Numbered from the stretch's first letter, positions 36,232-48,210 are shown. The stretch: 64,000 nucleotides of DNA from Valencia hispanica (GCA_963556495.2 OY747702.1:9105193-9169192), one strand, 5' to 3'. The notes: generated from the sequence alone by a model not told the origin. Numbers and translations are program-made.

Positions 36232-37540
36232 GTGTGTCACCATCTCTATAAACTGATAATCATCAATAACATGAACAAACAGTGAGTTCTGCTGTCTGGG
36301 TCTTCCATTAGGGTGAAGGTAATATTAGGATACATGGAATAAACAGAGAAAGGAGGTCACACAGGAGGAGGGAAGCAGCAGAAGGTGTTTATTCCCCTTT
36401 TTTGTGTACAGACATATACAGTAGATGTAAGAGAACAGCAGGCATCTGCTGTGCGAGGTTACGCCGTGGCTTGTAGCGCAAAGAGCAAAGCACCTCTGCC
36501 TGATGTATAGCTGCTCCAAGCAGCGTGAGGTATACCCCCTGCTTGGCATGCACTTCTGTCAGAAAGAGACTCCACACGTCAGGAGGATTGCATGAACTCC
36601 AGAGAGGAGGGAGTGGGATGGATGTGACCATGGTGACAGAAGATAGACAGTTTTCCCTACTTTGCCGCAGCTGTTGTATTGTAAGAAAGCGGCTGATTGT
36701 GCACTTTTCTCCCCCCAAGAAAACCTGGCCTAATGAGGCAAATTCGGCATCCATTTATACTTGCAGGGCTTAGAATGTAAGCACTGGTGACAGATATTCC
36801 TCAGTATTTCACTTTTCCTCCTTGTGTCTCCCCACACTTCATGCCATGATTGACTGATGTCAGCCTGAAGCACAGACCGTCGGTCCGCCTCTGCCATGCC
36901 GCAGTGTCACCACCGCATCTTGCCGTGACACTCCAAACGAGCTCAAAGACTCGTCGTTTGGTTGGACGTTTTCATCATGCTATGTGACAGTTGCCTCATG
37001 TTGCATCAATGGCACATTTAAGATAGAGACTTGACTGTTGTGGATCCATAGAGTTAAAAATACGGGGAACTTGTTTTTAACTGTTAATGACAAACAAGCA
37101 GCTGCATACTGATTTCAAGTTTTTCTGCAGCTTCTCTATTAGAATATCTCCCTTCCACGATATTAGCAAAATGATGCCAAAATGGAAAAAACAACAAAAA
37201 ACTAACAAATAAAAGATAAAAAGAATTGCAGCAACTGCAAGCATGACACGTAACAGAGCCGAATATTATTATGAAGAAAACCATGTGGTATGTTGTGCCG
37301 CAGATAGGTAGGATTTGGCTATGAATATTTATGAATAATTGCTTAGGGCAATTATTCATAAGATTAATAATTTTATGTAAAAATTACCAAGTTTAGGGGC
37401 AGCATCCTGTTGGATTCCAGGAACATTTATATATATATAGCCAAATTGTTCAGTCTCAGATAATTAAACAATAGATGAAGGAATAAGTTCTAACGCTGTG
37501 GACATTAATTGTATGCATCACTCCAAGGAATCCCAGACAA
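36232..37540. other. Unassigned sequence
   Basis: No element recognised. The overlapping open stretches at 36320-36770 on both strands show no motif or splice pattern that I trust. Confidence 0.35.
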
Positions 37541-38560
37541 CTTCTCATTAAGATAAGGGGACTTTATTTAGGAAATAGAAAATCCCATCTATTCTAAAGC
37601 ATGCAAAAATTACTACAGATCTTAGACAATAATAATTGGTGAACATTAAACACAATTAACATGAAATGAAATCAGTGAGACAGCTGAGGTTCGGGTCAGA
37701 AAAGGAGGGGGGCCCTCACTCCAGAAAGCCCAAATCACAGATGGCCTGTGGGACAAAGTCATACATCTCAGCTCTGTGCCAAGATGGAGGGGTGCACATG
37801 GAGCCTAAGAAAGAATCATAAAACTAGCTTTGGCTAAAGGAGCACATGGGGGAAGCGTCCATGTGGTAGGCCTCTGCTTTAGCGACAGACTAAAGACAAT
37901 GGAGTTAAACTTTTCAGCTAAGACCAGCTAATGCAGGCCGGACCGAGCCCGACTGCCAATGGAGTTATCAGGGAGGGAGAGAGAGGGAAAACAAGAGGAA
38001 GGAAAAAAGAAAGGCGTGATCTGCTCAGGATAAAACAGACAGTTTCAAAGATAGCAATTTCACAGCTAAGACTTATACGTGCGACGACGCAAAAATGAGC
38101 AAACAGGTACAGCGCTTAAAAACACTTTAACCAACAATGAATGAGATCTAACTCGTTAAAACTCTATTTTCTCTGTTTATCTATGCCCAGACACATTATT
38201 AGTATAAATGAACCGGTTCAGTCCTACTTTGCCTTGAAGGAGGTCCAGTCCACTAGGAGGAGATTGAATTGTGTCCATAGTTGAGCAAGAAAAGGAAGAG
38301 TTATAAAAAAAAAACCTGTACAGGATTTTAAGGACCTTGTGTGGCCCAAAGGCAGGCTGGATGGCCTGTAGGTCGATGTCTAATGAACTGTCTTGGAACA
38401 GCTCTTATGTCGTGCACTCTGGTTACGCAGACGGGGTGCGCACTTCGAAGTTTTGAAATGAGTTCTTCCCCGGTCCAGCGGGTCAGAACAAAAGAGAAAC
38501 GCGCTGTGACCTGACACCCCCCCTATATTGCACAATACTAACACTCTCTGAAACTAAAAG
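37541..38560. other. Possible LTR-type segment, minus strand
   Basis: Noncoding, purine-rich on the plus strand. The part 37555-37615 (aggggactttatttaggaaa, cccatctattctaaagcatg caaaa) resembles 63650-63735 near the window end, so both may belong to one dispersed element. The right part ends in a block (38498-38560) repeated directly at 39727. Element type not established. Confidence 0.3.
38498..38560 (+). repeat. Direct repeat, copy 1
   Basis: The sequence cgcgctgtgacctgacaccc followed by ccctatattgcacaatacta acactct recurs at 39727 with few differences, about 1.2 kb away in the same orientation. Confidence 0.8.
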
Positions 38561-39726
38561 TGCATTATGTGTTTAACACTCCTACCGACTCCAGGTCTAT
38601 GTTTGATCCAGTACACATCACAGCTGTAGTCCAACACTATTTTTTTTATTAGTTGAAAGTGATAGTCAGCAAAACTCTAAATGAATTGTTTCCCTGTTTG
38701 AATTGAACTACTTAAATAAATGAACTCAAACTCCATGATATTTAGCAAGGTACACTTTCATGTTGACTTGAGTGCTTTTTACAGTCCTACTCACACATGT
38801 TATCTTACACTAGCCATCTGATACTGCTAGGGGACAATGAATGAACCTTCAAGTGCAGAGACTATTAAGAAAAGCCACATTAAATGCACTGCTTGCCTTC
38901 ATTTGATATCATAAAGAAATGAGAATACCTATAAATGTTGTTTTATAATTAAACAAAAAGGAAAAGACTTTCACAGGGAAAGCATGGGGGACTTTATGGA
39001 GTACTCTGCTGTAACTCTCTGAAGCATGAAGTCATGTTTAATTGGCTTGCTGTGACCCTGAAAATGTTTCCCCTGATTAAGCCATGTTAAAAGAAGAGTC
39101 AGCGAGGGATGAAACAGACTAATTGAGATGAGATACGGAAATTATTTGCCCTGGATCTTACTTAATATAAACGAAGCAACGGCAGTGCGAGCTGTGACCT
39201 GTATATTCTTTAATTAATACAGCTAAATTTACAATAATTACCTTTAGACTTCTACAACATTTTACTGTTTTTAGCTTATTGTCTACACAAACACTCCAGT
39301 GGAGCAAGAAAAGTAGGTCGTGAACAAACAACTTTAGCATCATTTAAAACGACTCCTTCACCTGACTGCAAAGATACTGAAGCGTTGGTTATGTTTATAT
39401 GAAACAAACACAAAGTGTCAGAGAACCTCTAAGAAAAAAATACGTTTCCTTTCATTCTTTTATTCCCGTTTGGATGCTTGAAGGGTGTGTTTAATGTTTT
39501 TTTTTTTTGTTCTGTCTCAGCAGTCATCTCTATGGAGTAAAAAAATGTTGTTCAGTCAAATTAGTGTGTGATCCTTAGGCCTATTGTCCCTTCTCTGTTA
39601 TAAATACACTCACTGGCAAAAAAACAAAAACAAACATTAACTCAATGCAGATTAGAGTGGTAACATTTGGGGCTGGGACATTATATTGAGCGGATATCTA
39701 TCATGTGGGATGAACTCCTTAACAGA
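38561..39726. other. Unassigned sequence between direct repeats
   Basis: AT-rich, no coding motif recognised. It is bounded by the two direct repeat copies. Confidence 0.35.
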
Positions 39727-39785
39727 ACGCGCTGTGACCTGACCCCCCCCTATATTGCAGAATACTAACACTCTTTTTAAAACTA
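39727..39785 (+). repeat. Direct repeat, copy 2
   Basis: Second copy of the 38498 block: acgcgctgtgacctgacccc then ccctatattgcagaatacta acactct. Each copy contains a C run followed by a TATATT box. Confidence 0.8.
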
Positions 39786-40436
39786 ACACCCTTGTCACAC
39801 ATGTCCCAGGATAAAATGACACACTCAAAAAGGAATGCAGCCTCAACAGGTGACTGATTAAGTGGTATCTCTTTAATCAAAGGTGTTCTAAACATGCAGC
39901 ATCACTTGCTCCATTCACGCTTGCATGCACAAATGGCACAGGGCCGTGAGCGCATCCTCCAAGCAATATAACATTATAATTAAATGTTTCTTGCTTGAAA
40001 ATTGACGTATCAGTAAAAAGGACAGACATTTGAATATTCCTATTGGACTTTATGAACTTAAGAAGCCTTCAAAGCTGCATAAAAATAAATATTGTTTCCA
40101 CAAGAATTTCTCCGTGCATGGGTTTATTCATCTCTCTCACATATTATGTAAATCCAAAACAACTGCAGGAAAAGTTAATATGACATCAACTGTAGCGAAG
40201 CTGGAGATTTTCTACAGAGAATGGCCATGTCATGTTTGGGTTTCAATGACTAAATAAGGAAACAACTACAGACAGCAAATGATACGTTTTAAAATGTTTG
40301 TTGCGAAACAGGAAGGCGATGAGGAATCTGAGCGGTGTGACTGGACCGGAGAGAAACAGGTGGGTAATTAGCGCAGTTCAGGGAATCTGCTTTTTCTGTT
40401 TGGAATATTATTGCGGAGGAATGAATGATCTTACTT
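39786..40436. other. Unassigned sequence
   Basis: No element recognised. A 75-codon open stretch at 40030-40257 lacks a motif. Confidence 0.3.
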
Positions 40437-40545
40437 GAAGGCAAGGCAAGGCAACTTTATTTGTATAGCACACTTTCAAGTGATCAAGGTGCTTTACACG
40501 ATTAAGAGGTAAAATAAAAACAGCAGTAAAACACAGAAGAACTTG
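40437..40545 (-). mobile_element. LINE 3' tail
   Basis: The block gaaggcaaggcaaggcaact, ttatttgtatagcacacttt and ggtgctttacacgattaaga is the reverse complement of the tail also found at 2186 and 2797. Tandem aaggc units mark the very 3' end. Sequence inward (40546-41000) is probably further 3' UTR, but I cannot support it. Confidence 0.6.
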
Positions 40546-41723
40546 AAGGTCAAACGGAAGGTTCCTTGCAGGAGGTAAGTAGGAAACGGTGTACTGAGGT
40601 TGGCTGGGGATGGGCGGCTTGGTATGATGGTGATCCAGCTTCTCTTCTCTGCTGGTGGGAGCGTTGGAGGGTGGACAGGCAGGCCGCTGGCAGATGGAAG
40701 AGGATGGAAAAGGTGAGCAACGAAGGAGGATCAGGAAGGAGGAATCCAGGACTGAAATTTGCGAGGAGAACAACAGGGTAAGTATCTCTTTTAAGGAAGA
40801 AAGGGTCAAACCTCGTTTCAAGTAACAGTAACTGGAGATGGCTTTGTACCATGCTAGGAAGCGAGAGAACTATCTGGCATCGGAAACCGTCCCTCTTTTG
40901 AACAGCCGAGTTGATGAAGCTGATTGGTGACACCTGCCAGTTGCACCCTGCAGAGAAAAGGTAAGGAAAATAAAGACACAATCATGCACCCAGCACACAA
41001 CCACCAAATCCAAACAGGCCAGGGTTGCCAGGAAAACGCGTTTGTTTTTATTGCGCATTCTTTTCCTTGGGCAAGTGTTTACTCACTTCAGGGATTTTTT
41101 TTGTCTTTGTAGTTCCAAATTCAAGACTACGATCTGCCGCGAATGTACATAGCCTACAGGGTGAGCAGTCTGGTCTCATCAGGGCATCGGTATGATTCTT
41201 CTTAGCCAACACCCTGCTGGTTTTCAGTGCCGTTAGACATAACAGTCTGGCTTTCAACTTTTATTGATTGAATAAAGGTGAAACGTCAAACGGATGAATA
41301 TAGCACTCATATATGGATAAGTAATAATTGTCCTCAGCAATTCTTCACACCACACTCAAGTGTATGGCTATTGTCTCTAGCAACAAGGCTAGCATTGCTG
41401 TCCTCCTACTTTGGTGGCGGTTACTGCCACAAATATTTCTATATTGTCAACGTTGGTGGAGACATGAACATTTACAGGATTGTGTCCAGTGGCCTACAGC
41501 TGCTATGAGTTGCTGCTTTGCTCAGACTGAACCGTTTCTCCATTGGTCATTACAAAATTACAAATCTGCATTAAAAATTAACATCAATCTTAAACAAAAC
41601 AACAGTAACACACAACAACAAAACATGAACAATATTTTAATAGTAGTGTTTGAGATGTATTTATATTTGTAACATACATTACTAGCCTTCAAGAGAGCAA
41701 TGAGGCAGGCATGCCCACTGGTG
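40546..41723. other. Unassigned sequence
   Basis: Contains several overlapping open stretches on both strands without recognisable domains. Part may be the 3' UTR of the LINE at 40437. Part may be 3' UTR of the gene that ends at 41724. Confidence 0.3.
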
Positions 41724-42822
41724 TTAGCGTTTGTAGAATGAGAGAAGTACCCTGTCCTCCTCTGAATCCCTTACATCCATCTTCAGTTCAAGTGGTTTTC
41801 CACTGGCATGTTCTCTGAGCAGTTTCTGCTTGACAACTTTGGCAGCTTGAGCTGGATCTTTAACAAGTCTCCAATCTAGTTAAGAACAACAACAAAGCAA
41901 GCAGTTATAGACCAAAATATATTGAACTAAGAAACCACATGCTTTATACAGCGACACAGTCCTTCAGCAAAAACACCCCATAAAAATGCAAATACAACAC
42001 AAAAGACTTACAAAAAATATAACTCAGAAAATAGTCTAGAAAATAGGAAAAAAAACTCAGCTAAAGTGTCTAAGGTTTATAAGAAAAACCAACAACTTGG
42101 CTTTGGTCAATTTGTGTTAGATTACAGTTCTAAAAGGAACCTGAGAATGTCACCTTTTACTCTCCATGACCAGAAGTTCTGCTTTAATCAAAATGCTTGG
42201 AACTTTGTCAGCATTGTGGTCAGCTAAACAGCAGAATTGGTGTCTGTAGCTCCTCCGACTTATCTGGCTCTGTAATGATCGGCGCATTGAATTCCTTCCG
42301 GAACCACGGTGATACGGAGCAAAGAGTCTCGCTAACCTCGGCTGAAACAATAAGAAACTCGCATAAGCGACAAGTCCTAGACTGCAACCTTGTCTGGTAG
42401 ATTACTACATTAAAATAGCAATGAACCAGTCAAAGAAATTAGATTTGAAAAAATCCTCAAATTTACAGTGTAACAAGCTAATAAGCTGCTGCATGTTCTA
42501 ATGCAATGTCAATATTTTAGCTTATGTCCCAGAACACATGCACACACTGTAAGTAAATAAAAACAGAGTAAAATGCAATCAGAATGGTTTCTTCTATCTT
42601 GTAAGCTCAAAATAATGAACCGGTAAATGATTTTTATTATGCAGGTAACTTACCTTGGACAGGTGTATTATGTAAAGAAGCAACCAGCGCTTGCTGTCTC
42701 TTTGAAGCTGGAGGCTGAGAAGCTTTTCTTAATCCTTCATCAATCAAATTTGCGGCTTCTCTCAAAAACTCTGGACACGATTTAGAAACCTCGCTCACTG
42801 TGCCCAGGTTGAGTAACAGCAT
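41724..42822 (-). CDS. Unrecognised three-exon gene, one frameshift
   Basis: Three minus-strand exons fit together. Exon 1 (42822-42654) starts MLLLNLGTVSEVSKSCPEFL and ends at CAAG|GTAAGT in phase 1. Exon 2 (42341-42161) follows ttgtttcag and reads in the matching phase: AEVSETLCSVSPWFRKEFNA, PIITEPDKSEELQTPILLF. A break of 2 missing bases (or 1 extra) near 42222 shifts it to ADHNADKVPSILIKAELLVM; a GA|GTAAAA donor then gives phase 1. Exon 3 (41875-41724) follows aactag and reads WRLVKDPAQAAKVVKQKLLR, GKPLELKMDVRDSEEDRVLL, SFYKR, stop. The product is about 167 residues, hydrophilic, with no signal peptide, membrane segment or domain I recognise. Phase agreement at both introns argues for a real gene or recent pseudogene, cellular or transposon-borne. 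The frameshift could be a sequencing error. Confidence 0.6.
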
Positions 42823-42886
42823 GAATTTTCTCCTAATGCCGACGGCAGCGAGATTTTGTTGGCAGTGTTCCTAACTCGGGGTAAAT

Positions 42887-42902
42887 ACTGCCCCCTAGTG
42901 AA
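42887..42902 (-). promoter_or_regulatory. CTCF-like core motif upstream of the three-exon gene
   Basis: On the minus strand TTCACTAGGGGGCAGT closely fits the vertebrate CTCF core (CCACTAGGGGGCAG). It lies about 65 bp upstream of the start codon at 42822. A similar motif occurs at the ends of some fish transposons, so binding is only a possibility. Confidence 0.4.
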
Positions 42903-43514
42903 TAGCAGTGTATAGGCAGGATCTGTGTCAACCTGTGTTCGGGCATTGATGCCTCTGGACTTGCTGTGGAGTTTAACCAATCAGACATGAGGGCATGAGA
43001 TCAAGTGGCAGTTTAAATTAATGCATGCATAGCACCAGGAGCTATGAAATCATTAAATAAATACTGAAATAATGATTTATTCTTTTAACATGTGATTGAC
43101 GTATTTTGAAACCAACAGCTTTACCATTTATTTATTTATTTAATAATGTATTTAATAAATTAATGACAAGTTGAATTCATTCATTATAGATTTATTTATT
43201 TATTTAATGAACAAATGTACAATTTTATTGAACTAATGACACATTTAAAGAATTATTTCATGAGTTATTAATTTATTTTAATTTGGCACTCTTCACACTC
43301 CATAGCGTACATCCTGGACAGGTCGACAGTCCATCGCAGAGAACCCAAACAATGAATTCAAAAGCAACTGTTTGCAGTTTTCTTAGGCCAGATTATCATA
43401 TGAGTACCAATCTGCATAAAGATATTCTATTTTTTGGAAATGAAAGAAGTTTAGAACAATCAAGGACTTTCCTTAGGTATGGTCACCTGACTAAAGTGAG
43501 AAATCAGAGGAGAT
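42903..43514. other. Unassigned; TTTATTTA-rich at 43128-43270
   Basis: Contains an inverted CCAAT box (accaatcag at 42975) upstream of the minus-strand gene and a low-complexity AT stretch with repeated ttatttatttatttaa units. No other feature recognised. Confidence 0.45.
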
Positions 43515-43965
43515 AGTCCTTGGTCAGAGAAGTGACCAAGAATCCAATCCAATCATGATGTAGGTCTTAGACAGCCAGTGTTTCCCTGTGGACATGGTAG
43601 AACTATCCAGAGAGTCAACCATTGCTAATGCAGTCTACCAATGTAGTCTTTATGGTAGCCTGGCCAGAGGAGCAGGAGAGGCTGCTTACATTTAGCTGAA
43701 AATTACCAAAGGGGTTTTCAAACAAGTAGAATAATGATTCTCTGGTGTGATGAAAATAAAACTGAAGCTGTATTCTTAAATCCCAAGTGTCATGTCACTG
43801 CTCATCACCTGATTAATATCGTCCTTATTGTGAAGCATGGAGATGGCAGCGTCATGATGCTGGGGTTATTTTCTCTAGCAGGAACAGGGCGACTAGTTCA
43901 CATAGAGGGGAAAATGAAAGCAGACTCCTGTGAATGTCCTTTAGTAACCCAGCCAGAAGCTATAC
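43515..43965 (+). mobile_element. Tc1-like transposase gene relic, second subfamily
   Basis: Matches another fish Tc1 subfamily through tccttggtcagagaagtgac, caagaatccaatcc, ttccctgtggacatggtaga, ctttatggtagcctggccag, tctctggtgtgatgaaaata, gtgaagcatggagatggcag and cgtcatgatgctggggttat. The short open stretch contains HHLINIVLIVKHGDGSVMML, the segment before the second catalytic Asp. Several stops break the frame. A LINE end abuts it at 43985. Confidence 0.75.
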
Positions 43966-43984
43966 TTCGTAAAACTTCAACAGT

Positions 43985-44117
43985 TAGAGTAAAACTTTAA
44001 ACTGATTGGAATGTTTGTAGCCTATGATTGTATTGAAATTACCTTTTTCTTGTTAAGTGCCTTGAGATGATATCTCTTGTGAATCGGCGCTATATAAATA
44101 AACTGAATTGAATTGAA
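43985..44117 (+). mobile_element. L2-type LINE family A, last ~130 bp
   Basis: Terminal part of the family A 3' UTR (ctttaaactgattggaatgt, cttgttaagtgccttgagat, ggcgctatataaataaactg aattgaattgaa). It directly follows Tc1 sequence, so it probably inserted into that Tc1 copy. Confidence 0.85.
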
Positions 44118-45284
44118 GAATTTAGTCCCCATAGCCTTAATCTACAGTCCAGCATTTCCTGAATCAACACAAAGTGGAACTTCTCCCTTTCACCAAAAGC
44201 CCCTTAAATCAATCAAGTACATTCAACCTTTACATTCAGCGAAAAAAGAAAAACATGAATGTAGTAAAGCCGTTTGGAAAACATCATGTTTAAATAATAA
44301 CGTGAAGATTTCAAATCTTTGAATGCAAAATCTTAGACAAACCAAATGTCATAGTCTATTGAGAAGCAGTGTTCTCCTCCAATGACTCAGAATGATGCAA
44401 GCTGCTGCAACGGGATCTAGTGATTTTCACGCCTTACTTTTCAGGACTGGGGGAGAGTTTTCTTCTCTTTGAACAGTTTCCCCTGTCTTCTCAGGCCAGA
44501 CGTTTCTGCTTCAGGCAAGAGTTGCTCTCAATGTGAGCATAGGTCTTTGAATCATGTTTGTGGTTCACTGTTTCATGGCTGTGACCAGTTTTCATTGCAA
44601 TGCAAAACTTCAGTTTTAAAGTGTCTGCCTGTATCATGATACAGGCAGACAGAGAGTAAAGGACAGTCTACTGCAGACAACATAAATACTTGCTAAGTAA
44701 GAAATAGAAAATTTGATTAGTAAGTAAACTCTAATCACCTTGAGTCAATTGATTGAGGTGCTTGAGACATCCTGACACTAATCACACTAGTTTTATAGAG
44801 TCAAGTTATTCTATTGGGATGAAACTCCTCTCTTTATCTTTCACTGTGGTCTGTAAGAAAAATTCAGCAGTTTATTTTTTTTACTGTACTGTATTTCTCA
44901 GTCTTCTTTCTTTAGTAGGACTAATGAGCAGCTATCCAAACAAATACTTCATTTAGTGTGCTCCATCTCTGGGTTTATTCCTAACAGCGTATAAACTCGT
45001 TTTTATGATTTTTCAATCAAAGACCTGAACTGATCATATTATCGAGCAGTAGAAGGAGCACTTTGAGGTTTTCCTCCATCTATTATCCATGAAACGGTGT
45101 GGGAATCTGACACCTCTAGGATGGCGAGTCCATTACTATGGTAGAGGCTGCCAAAGTATTGTGGTGTCTGGAGTGCAGAACTGATTTGATTTCATTTTTG
45201 TCATAGGATTCATTGCGAGTTTAGCCCAAGCTATGAGCACCAAGTCTTTGTCCAAATTAAAAAGAGGTCAGAGTGCTTCTGTAG
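44118..45284. other. Unassigned sequence
   Basis: No element recognised. There is a 15-bp inverted pair (tgcctgtatcatgat / atacaggcaga) at 44625-44652. Confidence 0.35.
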
Positions 45285-45590
45285 GAGGCATAGCTCTTTG
45301 CCATTAACACGCCACATCTAGAGGTCCCACGTCAGGCCTTGACAGGGTTATGCTTGTCTGAGAAAGGAGCGGAGGTCTGACTGCGCCTGGAGGACATGGT
45401 TCTCTGTGAAAAGCCTCAGGTTTAGGAGGATCAGCGTGCCTCTAGTCCTAGATGTGGAATACTGGACCAGAACTTTACTGTTTCAGAACTGCTGAGGGGG
45501 CTTATAGGAGTTTGGTTGTCTGGATGTCCTGGATATGGAGAAGGCTTACAAACATGTTCTTCAAGGGGCTTTGTGTCATCCAGTTTCTTA
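45285..45590 (+). mobile_element. LINE reverse transcriptase fragment
   Basis: Nucleotide order gtggaatactggaccagaac, cttataggagtttggttgtc, gatatggagaaggcttacaa matches the region encoding the FVDLEKAFDRVPR motif of a common fish LINE; here one frame gives LDVLDMEKAYKHVLQGAL. The plus-strand open stretch at 45452 is in a different frame. Related to the fragment at 28290. Confidence 0.5.
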
Positions 45591-45934
45591 CAGTCACATT
45601 TTTAAGATTAAAAATAAACACCCAAATATTGGTTTATAATGGCTTTGTTTTGAAATAGGAATGATTACGTCAAGTGACTTCCAGTTAGGCTTTAGATGTT
45701 AGTAGAAAGTTCTCAGTGTGAAAATATTTAGATATCTATTTAGGAACATGTCAGTGTCTCTTTGGGTTACAGAAAGTACACAAAAAATAGGTAACTGGAA
45801 AATTTCATCTATTATCCTCGGTGCTTTGATATACAATGTAGTGTTGTGTAGCTCCCACACAGAAGGCAGAGTGAATAATTATGAAAACCATTAGCTTAGC
45901 GATTAGCTTCATTGTGTATTAATACCCACTCTGG
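45591..45934. other. Unassigned sequence
   Basis: AT-rich, nothing recognised. Confidence 0.3.
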
Positions 45935-46895
45935 GTCCAACCTCTACACATTTGATCCTAAAAAATTTAAACCAATATCTAAACTCCCATTTTTGTCTAA
46001 ATTATTGGAAAAAGTGGTCGATGAGCAACTGACATCATTTTTAGAAAAAAGTAACATCTTCAAGACTTTTCAGTCTGGTTTCTGCAAGCTTCATTCTGCA
46101 GAAACTGCTTTGCTTAAATTGTCTAGCGATATTATGATGTCTGCAGACTCTGGGAAATGCACTGTATTAATTTTGTTGGATCTCTCCTCAGCATTTGACA
46201 CAGTTGATCACCATATATTACTCACAAGGCTGCGTGACCTGCTTGAACTGTTTGGATCAGTATTGTCATATTTTTCTTCTTATTTGTTGGGTAAAGTTTT
46301 AAAGTCTATGCAAATCAGATAGTCAGATTCTGCTGACCTGTTGTGTGGTGTACCCCAGGGTTCTATATATATTGTTTCTGTTTTATGTCCTTCCTCTAGG
46401 AAAGCTAACTAAACAATTTGATCATGTTTCCAATCACCTATTTGCTGACGACATTCACTTGAATTGTTCAGTAAATGCCTCTAAGATCCATAAATTGGAA
46501 TCTTTATAAATCTGTATTGAGGAAATATAAACATGGCTTGATGCAAACTCACTGCAACTAAACTCTGATAAAACCAAGGTGCTAGTGATTACCCTGATGA
46601 GGCAACTCCAACTCTCATTCAACACTTGGGTGACTGGAGTTGCTTCGTCAAGTGTTAGGAATCTTGGTGTTATTTTTGACAAAGCAATTTCCTTGGAGCA
46701 ACATTCTAAACTGTTGTTAAGAAACTAGTTATATCAGTTGTGAAATATCTCCAAGATAAGAAGGATACTTACCAGAGAGGATCTGGAATTAGTTATTCAT
46801 ACTTTTGTCTCCTCCCGTTTAGACTATTGCAACAGTCTATTCTCCTGTCTAGACAAAAATGTCCTGTCTCGTCTGCAGCAAGTATTAAACTCTTG
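45935..46895 (+). pseudogene. L2/CR1-group LINE reverse transcriptase, family B
   Basis: The plus strand reads FKPISKLPFLSKLLEKVVDE, QSGFCKLHSAETALLKLSSD, TVLILLDLSSAFDTVDHHIL (first catalytic Asp retained), then a stop at 46321. Further frames give GVPQGS, a degraded FADDIHLNCS, LQLNSDKTKVLVI, RNLGVIFDKAISLEQH and FVSSRLDYCNSLFSCL. Both ends are truncated: the copy starts within the reverse transcriptase and stops before the C-terminus. It is more decayed than family A and clearly a different family. Confidence 0.85.
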
Positions 46896-47544
46896 TTGGA
46901 AACATAGCCATGGCTACTGGGCCAAAACACAGACATCCCGCCGGTAGGAGTGCTAATCACGCAAAACTTGGCTTCAACAGAAAGAGGGGGAGTGGTGATC
47001 GGCCAAACTCAAATCAAACCCCCCACCGCTCTGAACTTCTTCCTCTTTTCCCCGTGAGTCCACCCAGCACACATCGGGAGAGAACAGCGTGCTAACTCCC
47101 TCCTTCTCTGGCAAGGGGGGAAGCAAGTTTCTGGAAGGAACTCATTGGATCCGAAAGACTTCTACAGACTGCCGATTGATCAGGTGAACTGTATTCGGCT
47201 GATCAAATAAGTCTTGAATGAGTTGTTGGAAACTGCAGAAAGAATCTTTTGAATTACAGATTCCACAGAGAGAGAGGGAGCCTCTCTTTGCTGATGCTCC
47301 TCCAGCCTGCTGCTATGCTGCTGACCTGCCTGCTACAGGAGCAGGGAGCTGAACGAGCTAAGAGCTGCTGAGGACTGCGGCCCGCAAAACGGGAGCGGTC
47401 TGTGGAGGAACAACGTTCCGAGCTAACGGTGGCTATAGCAGCCACATTCGAAGCCTCACTGTTATCGCCCCATGCAGCTACTGCTTACTGACCAGGTAGA
47501 ACAGCTCGTTTCTCTGCTTCAATGCCTGTCCATTCAGACAAAGG
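46896..47544. other. Unassigned, relatively G+C-rich block
   Basis: Directly follows the LINE break. The motif ttgttggaaac occurs at the left edge (46893) and again at 47223. It has balanced composition and several ctgctgct-rich stretches (47300-47370), but no open frame with a recognisable motif. It could be an LTR or leader of a retroelement; not established. Confidence 0.3.
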
Positions 47545-48210
47545 AGCCACCCTTCCCTGGATGTCTATAGTCCCTTTCAAACAGGCCATGAAAAACGGTA
47601 ATTTTCCGGACTTCATCTGTTTTGCTTTTGTGTCTGACAGCTATCTTCCGGACTTTGTCCAGATACCCTTTACCGGTAATTTTACGGCTGAAGACCTAGT
47701 AACAAGAGCTGACTTTTCGCGGTATGGTGTTTGCATTCAGACAGTCAGGTAATGTTCCGCGAAAGCTGGAGGGGTGTGGGGCGGTGGGGAAAAGGGGAGG
47801 GGGGCAGGGGACGGTGTGAGTGCACACATTGATGATGTATAAATGTCATTATTTTCCTTTCAGCTTCTTCGTCGATGTCTCTTAAGCGTTTCCATGTGCG
47901 CAAAATTGCACACATCACAAAGACGAGCCCTGCGAGTAGATCTGCAGTTTCGTCTACCATCTTTGCAATAATGCATTTGTTTGGGGAAATGACGTACGCC
48001 CGCCGCACTAAGTTTACGTAATATCCACCTAGAACTCCCCACCCCACAGGTATTCATCAGGATTCTCCGGTACATTTCTTGCTGTGTGAAAGCAGCCGGA
48101 AGGCAATGTTCCGGGAAAAAGTGGCGTGTTTGAAAACACAACTCCGGTTAAAGACCGGATGGAATTGTCCGCATATATTCCAGAACTTCTGTCTGAAAAC
48201 GGCTTAAGAA
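47545..48210. mobile_element. TIR-type nonautonomous DNA element
   Basis: Left (tagtccctttcaaacaggcc) and right (reverse complement ttaagccgttttcagacaga) ends form a loose inverted repeat. Both subterminal regions are rich in ccggtaatttt/ttccgg motifs, including a local duplication of ttccggactt on the left. A possible 3-bp target site (ATA versus TAA) would fit a Harbinger-like origin but is not conclusive. The interior holds an exon-like stretch on the minus strand. Confidence 0.5.
47858..48047 (-). pseudogene. Exon-like open stretch inside the TIR element
   Basis: The minus strand reads IAKMVDETADLLAGLVFVMC and then AILRTWKRLRDIDEEAERK, a hydrophobic stretch followed by basic/acidic residues. 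I do not recognise it with certainty. It could be the first exon of the transposase gene of the parent element. No donor site is evident after it. Confidence 0.35.

Noticed and set aside
36325..36773. Overlapping open frames on both strands
   Set aside because: No motif, splice signals or conservation evidence; mutual overlap suggests chance.
40408..41257. Cluster of 60-140 codon frames
   Set aside because: Adjacent to a LINE tail and without recognisable domains; likely LINE 3' UTR or chance.
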